In this document: positions 12,096 through 20,121 of the stretch, piece after piece
Layout of the letters: each line of letters starts with the position of its first letter
Position numbering within the stretch: position 1 is the first letter of the stretch
Assembly: GCF_008806385.1 (NCBI RefSeq)
Contig: NZ_VZZK01000013.1
Span: 62,001-126,000 of the forward strand
Length of the DNA: 64,000 nt
Source: Methylobacterium soli
GTDB lineage: Bacteria > Pseudomonadota > Alphaproteobacteria > Rhizobiales > Beijerinckiaceae
Reading direction: 5' to 3'
The notes under the pieces: model-generated
Told to the model about the DNA's origin: nothing
Seen by the model: the letters and a program-made list of their open reading frames with translations, nothing else
Databases searched by the model: none
Translations under genes and position numbers: made by a program

Positions 12096-12257
12096 TCCGC
12101 GTCCCCGACGATCACCGCGGCGCAGCGAGCGCGGCTTTATGGGCCAACGGCATTCATCCGGCGGCGTTCCCGGCTAGACCGCGATCCCGGATCGCCGTCG
12201 CCGGAATGCCGCGGCTCTGTCACTGGCACAGGGTGGCGGCCCAGCCGCGTCCCGCAT

Positions 12258-13262
12258 TCAGGAGAGCATGCGACGCGCCGCAGGACTGAACTGTTCGCTC
12301 ACACCCGAGCCCTCCGTGACGACGAGGCGGGTCGCGAGGCCGTGACGCGTCGCGGCCTCAAGGGCCGGCTCGGGCCCGAGCGCCATCAGGGCCGTCGCGG
12401 CGGCATCGGCCAGCATGCAGCTCGGATGCAGGACGGTGACCTGGATCAAGCCATTGTCGATCGGGTAGCCCGTGCGTGGATCGAGGCTGTGCCCGTAGCG
12501 TCGCCCGCCCGCATCGAGGACGCGTCGGTAGTCGCCCGAGGTCGCCGCGCTCAGCTCGTGCAGGGCGACGACGATCTCATCGAGGCTCCCACCCGCGCCG
12601 GGCAACGCCTCGAGGGCGACCCACCAGGGCGTGCGATCCGGCTTCACCCCGCGTCCCCGCAATTCCCCGCCGATCTCCACGAGGTGGTTCGTGATTCCGC
12701 GCGCCGCGAGCAGGTCCGAGATCCGGTCGACCGCGTAACCCTTCGCGATCGCCGACAGGTCGAGCTGCAGGCCGCCGGGCTGGTGGGCGCTGCGCGATTC
12801 CCGGTCGAGGGCGAGGCGTGTCCAACCGACCCGTTCGCGGGCTGCCGCGACAGCCTCGGGCACGGGCGGATCCGCGACAGCACCCGGTGGTCCGAACCCC
12901 CAGAGATCGACGAGGGGGCCGAGAGTCGGATCGAAGGCGCCATCGCTGCAGGCCGCGACATCGCAGGCCTGCAGCAGGACGGCGAAGAGATCGTCGGGCA
13001 GCACCTGCCGGGTGCCCGGCGGGACCCGGTTGAAACGGCAGAGGGCAGAATCCGGCTCCCAGTGGCTCAGTTGCGCGACGAGGCGCGCCAGCTCGATCTG
13101 GATATGGCCGCGAAGCTCACCGACGCCGCTCCCGGTCGGCGAGACGAACCTGACCGACCACGTGGTCCCCATGATCCGGCCGGCGAGGTTCACGATCGAA
13201 CCGGACGTCGCACCATCGCGCCCGATCGGCGCCAGGGTCGCCGGGATCAGGGCGCGGCGCAT
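12258..13262 (-). CDS. apbE: FAD:protein FMN transferase ApbE
   Basis: 334-residue ApbE family enzyme, which uses FAD to attach FMN covalently to Thr or Ser of extracytoplasmic proteins. Visible elements are the N-terminal GRIMGTTWSVRF, LDLSAIAKGYAVDRISDLL and the C-terminal metal/FAD segment GHSLDPRTGYPIDNG. No clear signal peptide is seen. It is the last gene of a six-gene operon, nine bases after the DUF4198 gene. Its likely substrate is encoded in the same operon: the DUF2271 protein with a D-G-V-S-G-A-T motif. That pairing is inference from motif plus neighbourhood. Confidence 0.93.
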   Translation of the reverse strand: MRRALIPATLAPIGRDGATSGSIVNLAGRIMGTTWSVRFVSPTGSGVGELRGHIQIELARLVAQLSHWEPDSALCRFNRVPPGTRQVLPDDLFAVLLQACDVAACSDGAFDPTLGPLVDLWGFGPPGAVADPPVPEAVAAARERVGWTRLALDRESRSAHQPGGLQLDLSAIAKGYAVDRISDLLAARGITNHLVEIGGELRGRGVKPDRTPWWVALEALPGAGGSLDEIVVALHELSAATSGDYRRVLDAGGRRYGHSLDPRTGYPIDNGLIQVTVLHPSCMLADAAATALMALGPEPALEAATRHGLATRLVVTEGSGVSEQFSPAARRMLS

Positions 13263-13271
13263 CGGCGGACC

Positions 13272-14072
13272 CTACTGCGGCAGAACTTCGAAGGTGGCGT
13301 TGTAGGTCGCCCGGCGGCGGGCCTTGGGGAGGCTCGCCTTGTCGTCCTGCATCTCGGCACCGAGCCAGTACATGCCAGCCTCGGGCCAAGTCACGGCGAT
13401 CGATCCGTCCGATCCGGATTTCATCCGCATCTCCCCGGGCTTGTCGCGATAGCGGGCACCGCCGCGCACGATCTCGACCTCGATGCCCGGAGCCGGCACG
13501 CCGTCGAGCAGGAGGGTGAAGCGGGCCGTCTCGCCGGCCGCGAGGTTGTTCGGATGCGTGTCGGCGCGCAGTTCGAGGCCCTTCCCGGTGGGGGCGAGCG
13601 CGGCCGTGTTGGGCTTGCCGAGGGTCACGAATGTCTCGGTGCGCTGAAAGCTCTGCGTCAGCTTCAGGTCCTGCGCCTCGCGGGGGATCTCCCGCTCGAA
13701 ATTCTCGACCCGCCCGCGCCAGCGCTTGGTCTCGCCGTTGAGCTTGTAGTTCGCGAACAGGAACTCGTTGGCGACGCTTGCCCGATAGGTGCCCGCGCGC
13801 ACGAGGTGCAGGTCGAAGCTGCTGCGGAACTTGCCCGTGGTGGCATTCTCAGCCTTCACCGCATTCCCATCGGGACCGGTCACGATAAGGCCGTCGAGCC
13901 GCATCGGCACGTGCTCGAAGACGAAGAGGTCGTTCGAGACCGCCGTGTCGAAGGTGGCCCAGCCATCCTCGCCCGAGAGGATTGTCGAGGATGGCAGCAT
14001 CCAGGCCCGGTGAGCCTCGGCGGGCAGCGGCAGAAGGATGGCGAGAGCGGCGATGAGGCGAAGCGAGCGCAT
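13272..14072 (-). CDS. Secreted DUF4198 domain protein
   Basis: 266-residue protein with a signal peptide (MRSLRLIAALAILLPLPAEA) and mature start HRAWMLPSS. The DUF4198 fold is an Ig-like beta domain often found beside metal transporters. The C-terminal half (TLLLDGVPAPGIEVEIVRGG) looks like a second beta-sandwich. The leading His of the mature protein could bind metal. It lies between the DUF2271 gene and apbE with gaps of 14 and 9 bases, so it is co-transcribed. A periplasmic iron-handling or accessory role is inferred. Confidence 0.87.
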   Translation of the reverse strand: MRSLRLIAALAILLPLPAEAHRAWMLPSSTILSGEDGWATFDTAVSNDLFVFEHVPMRLDGLIVTGPDGNAVKAENATTGKFRSSFDLHLVRAGTYRASVANEFLFANYKLNGETKRWRGRVENFEREIPREAQDLKLTQSFQRTETFVTLGKPNTAALAPTGKGLELRADTHPNNLAAGETARFTLLLDGVPAPGIEVEIVRGGARYRDKPGEMRMKSGSDGSIAVTWPEAGMYWLGAEMQDDKASLPKARRRATYNATFEVLPQ

Positions 14073-14086
14073 GGATGTTCAGGCCT

Positions 14087-14620
14087 TCAGGGCTTGAGCG
14101 TGAGAGAGACCGCGCCGAGTTCGCTCGTGCCGCGGGCGCCAACCGTCTGCGTGGCCGCGGGCGGCCATACCAGGGGCAGCCGCAGGACTTCGCGCCCGCC
14201 GACCTCGCGGGCCGCCTCGACGACGACCTCGTAGGTGCCGGGCTTGAGCCCCGCGAAGGGGGGCGCATCCGGGTTGAGGCTGACGGCATGCTCGCCCGCG
14301 GGCCGGGTCGCGCCGCTCACGCCATCGATGGGCAGATCGGTCTCGCGGCCGATGCGGCGCCACCATTGGCGCATGTCCTTCAGATATTTCGTGCCGCCCT
14401 CGGGACCCTGCTTGCGCAGCTCGTACCAGACCGCGAGATTTCCGAGCGCCGTCCCGTCCTGCCCTTCGAGCCAGACCGCCAGATAGGGCCGATGATACTC
14501 GGACACGTCGAGGCGGGGGATCTGGACGCTCATCGTGAGCTCGGTCGCCGCCGCCGCCCCCGCCAGGAGGGCGGGGGCGGCCGCGAGGGTCGGAAACAGC
14601 GCGGTGACGGGGAAGCGCAT
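14087..14620 (-). CDS. Secreted DUF2271 protein, predicted ApbE flavinylation substrate
   Basis: 177-residue protein with a signal peptide (residues 1 to about 25) and a DUF2271 domain beginning MSVQIPRLDVSEYHRPYLAVW. Residues 99-105 read D-G-V-S-G-A-T, which matches the D-x-x-[S/T]-G-A-[S/T] consensus that ApbE modifies with FMN; Thr105 is the predicted acceptor. It lies 11 bases after the PepSY gene and 14 before the DUF4198 gene, in the operon that also encodes ApbE. Predicted role: periplasmic electron carrier between the PepSY haem protein and ferric substrate. DUF2271 assignment is firm; flavinylation is predicted. Confidence 0.88.
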   Translation of the reverse strand: MRFPVTALFPTLAAAPALLAGAAAATELTMSVQIPRLDVSEYHRPYLAVWLEGQDGTALGNLAVWYELRKQGPEGGTKYLKDMRQWWRRIGRETDLPIDGVSGATRPAGEHAVSLNPDAPPFAGLKPGTYEVVVEAAREVGGREVLRLPLVWPPAATQTVGARGTSELGAVSLTLKP

Positions 14621-14631
14621 CGGAGATCGTC

Positions 14632-15309
14632 TCAGGCGTGGATGAGCAGGAGGGCGATGAGAAGCGGCGCGAGCAGGCCGAGCCCCACCACGGGCCAGGT
14701 TGCGGGGCGCCGGCCGGCATGGATCTGCAGCAGGACGAGCCCCGTCAGGCAGAAGACCAGGCAGGCGCCCGCGAAGACATCGATGAACAGGCCCCAGGCC
14801 GGCCCGGCATTGCGGCCCTTGTGGAGGTCGTTGAGATAGGAGACCCAGCCGCGCCCGGTGCGCTCGTACAGCACGGCTCCGTCCGGACGGCCGATGCTCA
14901 CGAAGGCGTCGCCGCCGGGGCGGGGCAGGGAGACCAGGATCTCGGTCTTCGAGAATTCCGCCTCGCGGCCCCCGGTGGCAATGCCGAAGGTGGCCGCGAG
15001 CCAGTCGCGCAATCCGTCGGGCAGGCGGCCCTGGCCGTTTGCCGGCAAGGCCGCGAGCGTGCCCGCGAGGTCGCGCGGCAGCACCGCCTCGCGGGTGCTC
15101 ACCTGCGGACGGCCCTCGAACAGGCCCGCATGGTTCAGGGTGAAGCCCGTCACGGTGAACAGCAACATGCCGACGAGGCAGAGGCCGGAGCTGACCCAGT
15201 GCCAGGTATGAAGCTGCTTCAGCCAGAAGGCGCGCCGCGCCCGCGCCCGTCGGCGCGGCTCCGCGGCCGCGTCGAGGGATTGGCGGGTGGCGAGCGCCGT
15301 GCCGCTCAC
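14632..15309 (-). CDS. PepSY-associated transmembrane protein (PiuB-like)
   Basis: 225-residue inner-membrane protein with about three membrane helices (residues 40-60, near 175-195 and at the C-terminus) flanking a periplasmic PepSY-type domain. Helix-associated His residues in LHTWHWVSS, LNHAGLF, LNDLHKGRNAG and LLQIHAG fit the haem ligands seen in PepSY_TM redox proteins. The start is GTG and overlaps the piuC stop (GTGA), so translation is coupled. Likely role: pass electrons across the membrane toward the flavinylated DUF2271 partner for iron release. This role is inferred. Confidence 0.87.
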   Translation of the reverse strand: MSGTALATRQSLDAAAEPRRRARARRAFWLKQLHTWHWVSSGLCLVGMLLFTVTGFTLNHAGLFEGRPQVSTREAVLPRDLAGTLAALPANGQGRLPDGLRDWLAATFGIATGGREAEFSKTEILVSLPRPGGDAFVSIGRPDGAVLYERTGRGWVSYLNDLHKGRNAGPAWGLFIDVFAGACLVFCLTGLVLLQIHAGRRPATWPVVGLGLLAPLLIALLLIHA

Positions 15310-15989
15310 AGATCGGCCCAGCGGCGCAGAAGGTTGTGGTAGGTCGAGGTGAGGGCGATCACCGCCGGATTGTCGTCGGAGAGCTCGCCGCGCACGCCCG
15401 TGATGCCTCGATCGAGGTCGTACAGGAGCGCGCGGGCGCCATCGTCCTTGATCATCGATTGCGACCAGAAGAACGCCGACCAGCGCGAGCCGCGCGTGAT
15501 CGGTTCCACGCGGTGGAGGGAGGTGGCCGGGTAGACGATCATATCCCCGGCCGGAAGCTTCACGGCGTGAGATCCGAATGTGTCCTCGATGACGAGTTCG
15601 CCACCGTCATAGTCTCCCGGCTCGGAGAGGAAGAGCGTCGTGGAGATGTCGGCCCGCATCCGGATGCCGGCGCCGGGCACCGCCCGCACGGCGCCGTCCA
15701 CGTGGGCGCCGAAGCCCATGCCAATGTCGTAGCGATTGAACAGCGGCGGCGAGACCCGCAGGGGCAGCGCCGCCGCGTTGAAGAGCGGGCTGCGCCCCAG
15801 CGCCCGCAGGATCAGGTCCCCGAGTTCCCGCGCCAGGGCGGAATCCTCTGGGATCTGAAGGTTGTTCTTAGCACGCGCCGCCTGCTGGCCGGCCGTGACG
15901 CGTCCATCCACCCAATCGCCAGCCTCGAGGCGCTGCCGGCAATGAGCGACCTCCTCGGGACTGAGCACGTTCTTCACATGGACCAGCAC
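15306..15989 (-). CDS. piuC: Fe(II)/2-oxoglutarate dioxygenase, PiuC/PKHD family
   Basis: 227-residue PKHD-type hydroxylase. The 2OG-Fe fold shows the iron-binding HVD in GFGAHVDGAVR, a distal His in SLHRVEP and the 2OG-binding Arg in TRGSRWSAF. The start is GTG (LVHVKNVLSPEE follows). It is 16 bases after the TonB receptor and overlaps the PepSY gene. PiuC is repeatedly found beside catecholate receptors of the Fiu/PiuA type and is iron-regulated. Its exact substrate is not established. Confidence 0.93.
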   Translation of the reverse strand: MLVHVKNVLSPEEVAHCRQRLEAGDWVDGRVTAGQQAARAKNNLQIPEDSALARELGDLILRALGRSPLFNAAALPLRVSPPLFNRYDIGMGFGAHVDGAVRAVPGAGIRMRADISTTLFLSEPGDYDGGELVIEDTFGSHAVKLPAGDMIVYPATSLHRVEPITRGSRWSAFFWSQSMIKDDGARALLYDLDRGITGVRGELSDDNPAVIALTSTYHNLLRRWADL

Positions 15990-16005
15990 GGCTGCGGGTT
16001 CCTCC

Positions 16006-18243
16006 TCAGAAGCGGGTGCCGAGGCTGACGAGCACGGTACGGCCCGAGAGCGGCACGGCGCGGGTGGAGAAGGCCGAGCCGTAATTCAGCTCGTCCGTCA
16101 GGTTGTAGGCGTTGATGGCGACCCGGTAATTGTCGGTCTCGTAGGAGATCAGCGCGTCGAGGGAGAAGGATCCCGGAATGCGGGTGATGTTGTCGCTCGC
16201 CGGGAAGTAGCCGTCGTCGACGGTGATGCCGCCGCCGATCGTGACCTTGCCGGGCAGGTTCCACCAGCGCCGGCCGAGCGAGGAGACGTCGTAGGTCGTC
16301 CACATCGTGAAGGCGTTCTCGGGCACGAAGGGGGCGGCCCGTCCGATATTCAGCCCCGACAGGACCGTTCCTTCGAGATGGGTGTAGCCGGCGAGCAGGC
16401 TCCATTCCTCGGTGAGCCGCCCGGTCGCCGTGAGTTCGAACCCGTCGACGCGGCGGCGCTCGCCCGCATCGAGTGCTCCGAGGATCAGGCCGCCGGTGAC
16501 GGGATCGACGTCGAAGCTGTTGCTCTTGTCGACCCGGAACAGGGCGGCGGCGAGCCCGAGCTTGCCGTCGAGAACGCTGATCTTGCCGCCGATCTCGTAG
16601 AGCTCGGATTCCTCGGGCTTGAGCGCGTTCGTGAGCGGCACCTCGATGCCGGTCGAGTTCGCCACGTATTGGCCCTGGGGCGAGAACCCCTTGGCATAGG
16701 TGATGTAGTAGGTCTGGTCGGGCGTCGGCTGCCAGATGCCGGATGCCTTCGGGCTCACGCCCGTGGAGGCGGCCGTGATCTGCGGCGCGAACACGCCCGT
16801 CGCGGTGTTGGTGGCGCTGTAGGTGCTGATGAACCGGTCGACGCGCACGCCGCCGAGGATCGAGAATTGCTCGTTCAGCCAGACACGGTCGCTGAAGAAG
16901 TAGCCGAGATCGGCGCCGTCGCCGACGCGGCGATTGTTGTGGTTCCGGTAGAGGACGTAGCCCGCCTGCGAATGGTCGGGCGACAGGATCCGCTGGTTGG
17001 CGCGCGTGCCGGCCACCGCGAAATTCACGCGGTCGTCGTTCTGGTAGAACAGGTCGAGGCCCGTCACGACCTCGTGGCGCAGGAAGCCGGTGTGGAACTT
17101 GGCGATCGCCGAGGTCACGTTCTGCGCGCCCCACGCGCTCTGATCGAAGGATGATCCGCCGCCCGCGCTGTAGGTCACGAACGGGTTGCCGCCCCTGAAG
17201 AAGTCCCCGATGCAGGTTCCCGTGCAGGTGGCGGCCGTCGTCGAGAAATTTCGGCTGTAGAAGGACAGGCGCGTGTCGTTCGTCACCGTCAGCCAGGGTG
17301 TGAGCGTCCACTTCATCAGCGAGGTGGCGAGGTGCACGTTGGCATCGTCCCGGTCCGTGGCGCGCACGTACGAGGTGGCGCGATTGAGGCCGAACTCGGT
17401 CAGTGGGCGCGCGTAGCGGTCGCCGGGGCGCAGAGCCGTCGGAACGCCGTAATCGGGCGTGCGCTCGCTGCGCTGGAACAGGTAGTTCAGGTACCACGTG
17501 GTGTCGGTGCCGAGGCCGAAGCCGAGCGAGGCGGCGATGCCGGCCCGATCGGATTTGACGAAGTCGCGATCCTGGACGTCCTGCCGGTTCACCACGCCGG
17601 TGATGCGGATGGCCGTCGTCGCATCGATCCGGCGGTTCACGTCGAAGGTGCCGCGCGCGGTCGGCCCGCTGCCGCCGAGCCCGTCGACCGCCGTGAAGTC
17701 TGTGAGCAGCGCCTTCTTCGACACGATGTTGATGGCACCGCCCACCGTCCCGAGGCCGAGGGTCTCGGAGGACGGGCCCTTGATGACCACGACGTCGCCG
17801 ATGTTGAAGCTGTCGCGGGCATAGACGCCGAAATCGCGCAGGCCGTCGAGATAGACGTCGTTCTTGGCCTGGAAGCCGCGGATCCGGAACTGATCGCCGT
17901 TGAGCCCGCCATTGCCCTCGCCGGCCGAGACGGTGATGCCCGGAACGTTGCGCAGCGCCTGCTCGAGCGTGGTGGCCTGTTGCTGCCGGATGACCTCACC
18001 CGGGACCACCGTGATCGCCTGCGGCGTGTCCTGGATCCGGCCGGGCAGCCGGGACAAGCCGGTTCCCTCCTGCAGCGTGTTCGGCTGTCGGCCATCGTAG
18101 CCCTCGACGCTGAGGAGCGGCAGCTCGGCGGCGGCATCCTGCGCGGACGCCTCCATGGGCAGGAAGGCCCCGAGCGTCGCGGCAAGGCCGACGCCCAGCA
18201 CGTTGGCGCCACCCGTTTCCCGCACCGACAACTGACCGCTCAT
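16006..18243 (-). CDS. TonB-dependent siderophore receptor (Fiu/PiuA-like)
   Basis: 745-residue outer-membrane receptor. Signal peptide of about 35 residues (cleavage after MEASAQ). The plug domain contains TPQAITVVPGEVIRQQQATT and the RIRGF and GGAINIVSK motifs; a 22-strand barrel follows and the protein ends in the expected aromatic residue (LVSLGTRF). It imports ferric siderophores, probably catecholates or their monomers, using TonB energy. It is first in the operon with piuC, PepSY, DUF2271, DUF4198 and apbE. An AT-rich Irr-like element lies about 130 bp upstream. Confidence 0.95.
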   Translation of the reverse strand: MSGQLSVRETGGANVLGVGLAATLGAFLPMEASAQDAAAELPLLSVEGYDGRQPNTLQEGTGLSRLPGRIQDTPQAITVVPGEVIRQQQATTLEQALRNVPGITVSAGEGNGGLNGDQFRIRGFQAKNDVYLDGLRDFGVYARDSFNIGDVVVIKGPSSETLGLGTVGGAINIVSKKALLTDFTAVDGLGGSGPTARGTFDVNRRIDATTAIRITGVVNRQDVQDRDFVKSDRAGIAASLGFGLGTDTTWYLNYLFQRSERTPDYGVPTALRPGDRYARPLTEFGLNRATSYVRATDRDDANVHLATSLMKWTLTPWLTVTNDTRLSFYSRNFSTTAATCTGTCIGDFFRGGNPFVTYSAGGGSSFDQSAWGAQNVTSAIAKFHTGFLRHEVVTGLDLFYQNDDRVNFAVAGTRANQRILSPDHSQAGYVLYRNHNNRRVGDGADLGYFFSDRVWLNEQFSILGGVRVDRFISTYSATNTATGVFAPQITAASTGVSPKASGIWQPTPDQTYYITYAKGFSPQGQYVANSTGIEVPLTNALKPEESELYEIGGKISVLDGKLGLAAALFRVDKSNSFDVDPVTGGLILGALDAGERRRVDGFELTATGRLTEEWSLLAGYTHLEGTVLSGLNIGRAAPFVPENAFTMWTTYDVSSLGRRWWNLPGKVTIGGGITVDDGYFPASDNITRIPGSFSLDALISYETDNYRVAINAYNLTDELNYGSAFSTRAVPLSGRTVLVSLGTRF

Positions 18244-18369
18244 GACGCACGCTCCCGACCCTTCTGTGATTTCGCTCTAGGCTTTCACGGACGCGTGATG
18301 CAATAGATTTCGAGACGTTCTCCCAAGTCGATGCAAAGGTGTAACACGTTGGAATCGTTGTAATTTGAA

Positions 18370-18386
18370 AATTGAATAAATCTAAA
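18370..18386 (-). promoter_or_regulatory. Candidate iron-control element (Irr-type) between receptor and Sel1 gene
   Basis: On the minus strand this site reads TTTAGATTTATTCAATT. It matches the Irr iron-control consensus TTTAGAA-N3-TTCTAAA at 11 of 14 defined positions. It lies in the only markedly AT-rich stretch of a 260-bp divergent region, 127 bp from the receptor start and 118 bp from the Sel1 start. Distance and mismatches keep confidence low. Confidence 0.3.
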
Positions 18387-18503
18387 CTGCGCGATGAGCT
18401 GAGTATCCCCGTGCTCTCGCTCGCAACTGCGCCTAACGTTCATCACTCATCGTTCGGAAAACGAGGCGCCATCCCAAGTCCGGCCAAGTCCAGCAGGAGA
18501 GCC

Positions 18504-19466
18504 GTGTCTTTTCTCGATCGAAATCACAGCGGCGACGCGGCGCTTCCATCACTGTCGGAGCTTCACCGGCGCAGCGTCGCGGATTGGCGCAAGGTCTTCG
18601 CCGATCATCCGCTCGAAGGGGCGGCGTGGATCCGGTTCGCGGCGGAGCACGGCTTCCGCGCAGCGCAGCTCGTGCTCGGGCAGATGCATCTGGAGGGCAG
18701 CGGCGTCGCGCGCGACCCGCGCGCCGCCTATGGCTGGTTCACGAAAGCCGCGGCGATCGGCAGTCTCGAAGCCCGCAACATGGTGGGCCGCTGCCACGAA
18801 CTCGGATGGGGCGTTCCGGTCGATCAGGCCGAGGCGTTGCGCCATTACCGTCAGGCGGCCGCAGGCGGGTTGGCCTGGGGGCTCTACAATCTCGGCTGCC
18901 TGCGGCTCTACGGCACCGGCGTCCGGCGCGACCACGCGGAGGCCTTCGCGTGCTTCGCAGCCGCGGCGAGCCAGGGCCACGCCAAGTCCCTCGGGCTGCT
19001 CGGGCGCTGTCACGAGGAGGGCTGGGGCATCGCGGTCAACCGCCAGGAGGCCGCCCGCCTCTACGAGAAGGCCGCGCAGGGAGGCGATTGCTGGGGCGCT
19101 CTCAATCTCGGTCTCATCCGCGCGGAGGAGGGCCGTGTCGAGGCGGCGGCGGCTCTGTTCCGGCGCGCCGTCGAGACCGCGACGCCGAACTGCCACCGCA
19201 CCATCGCGACGACCTTGCTCGCACACACGGAACCGGCATACCGCGCCGTCGGCGATCTGGCCGCAGCCGCCCTTCGCTCCGCGCCGGATGGGCCGGCGGC
19301 CGAGCGACCTCCGCACACGCCCCCGAGGGCGACCCGCGAGCCGGAACCCCGCAGGATTCCGTGGCTCGCTTTCGCGGTGCTCGTGGGCTTCGGGAGGGCG
19401 CGCCTGCGACGCCGGCGCGGATCCGATCCCGCGCGCCCGGATCGCGCGCACTTGACCATCGGGTAA
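18504..19466 (+). CDS. Sel1-like repeat protein
   Basis: 320-residue protein with about five Sel1-like repeats (for example AAQLVLGQMHLEGSGVARDP and GLLGRCHEEGWGIAVNRQEA). Each repeat forms a helix pair, together giving a solenoid for protein contacts. A hydrophobic, Arg-rich C-terminal segment may touch the membrane. The GTG at 18504 is chosen because AGGAGA lies five bases upstream; a TTG at 18372 would add 44 residues with no site. It is divergent from the receptor. Sel1 genes also neighbour piuA-piuC loci in Pseudomonas, so an iron-linked role is plausible. Confidence 0.85.
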   Translation: MSFLDRNHSGDAALPSLSELHRRSVADWRKVFADHPLEGAAWIRFAAEHGFRAAQLVLGQMHLEGSGVARDPRAAYGWFTKAAAIGSLEARNMVGRCHELGWGVPVDQAEALRHYRQAAAGGLAWGLYNLGCLRLYGTGVRRDHAEAFACFAAAASQGHAKSLGLLGRCHEEGWGIAVNRQEAARLYEKAAQGGDCWGALNLGLIRAEEGRVEAAAALFRRAVETATPNCHRTIATTLLAHTEPAYRAVGDLAAAALRSAPDGPAAERPPHTPPRATREPEPRRIPWLAFAVLVGFGRARLRRRRGSDPARPDRAHLTIG

Positions 19467-19510
19467 ATGCGGATCGAGGCACGCGCTCCGCAGCGCGCGG
19501 CCGGTTGCGC

Positions 19511-19849
19511 TCAGCGCCGGTTGGTCAGACCGTAGAGCGCGAACCCGGCCAGTGCGGCGAGCCCGAGTGCCAGCGGCCGGTTGCCCTGGAGGGCCTCGAC
19601 GGCCCGTGAGCCCGCCTCGCGCAGATCGGAGGCGACCGGATGGGCGTCGAGGATCCGCTCGGCGCGCGCCCGGTTCTCGTCGCGCGTCGCAATCGACACC
19701 ACGAAGGCGTCGTCATCGCGATCGATATCGATGCTGTTGCGCGCAAATCCTGCGCGGGACAGGCGCTCGCGCGCGGAGCGAGCCGCCTTCAAGGACGGGA
19801 AGACCGCGCTGATGGTCCCCGGCTCGGTGCCGGCGTGGCGTTCTGACAT
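19511..19849 (-). CDS. Small stress-type protein with C-terminal membrane helix
   Basis: 112 residues. An alpha-beta region (ISAVFPSLKAARSARERLSRAGF, then IDIDRDDDAFVVSIATRD) resembles the heat-induced/general-stress ferredoxin-like fold of YflT-type proteins. A C-terminal helix (LALGLAALAGFALYGL) is probably membrane-anchored. The promoter region carries a GGAAC-N17-AGTT element like those read by EcfG, the alphaproteobacterial general stress sigma factor. It is divergent from the Crp-type regulator and its function is unknown. Confidence 0.75.
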   Translation of the reverse strand: MSERHAGTEPGTISAVFPSLKAARSARERLSRAGFARNSIDIDRDDDAFVVSIATRDENRARAERILDAHPVASDLREAGSRAVEALQGNRPLALGLAALAGFALYGLTNRR

Positions 19850-19874
19850 GCAAATCCTCCGTGGTGCGCGTCAG

Positions 19875-19900
19875 AACTCACGGAAGCGTGATCGGGTTCC
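19875..19900 (-). promoter_or_regulatory. EcfG-like general stress promoter
   Basis: Minus-strand sequence GGAAC, 17 bases, then AGTT. It matches the EcfG consensus GGAAC-N16/17-cGTT with one mismatch, 26 bp upstream of the start at 19849. Confidence 0.4.
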
Positions 19901-20121
19901 AGAAGGTGCCCCTGCCGGAATCCGGTGGGCCGGCCCAGAACAACGCCCTTATCGGTTCAGTTCTCGGGATGCATTGCGTATGGGGCCCCCAATTGTATGG
20001 TCGGAGGACCGACAGCAATCCACCCTGCCTCCATTTCGTGGCCCCGCTCCCGCCGGCAGACACGATTGGCCGAGGGACGGCGAGACGGGCAGGAGGGCGC
20101 CGCGGCGCGCGTGAGACGTCC

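Noticed and set aside
11898..14234. 778-codon plus-strand frame over apbE and DUF4198
   Set aside because: Antisense to clear families, low-complexity Arg/Ala/Gly text, no start context.
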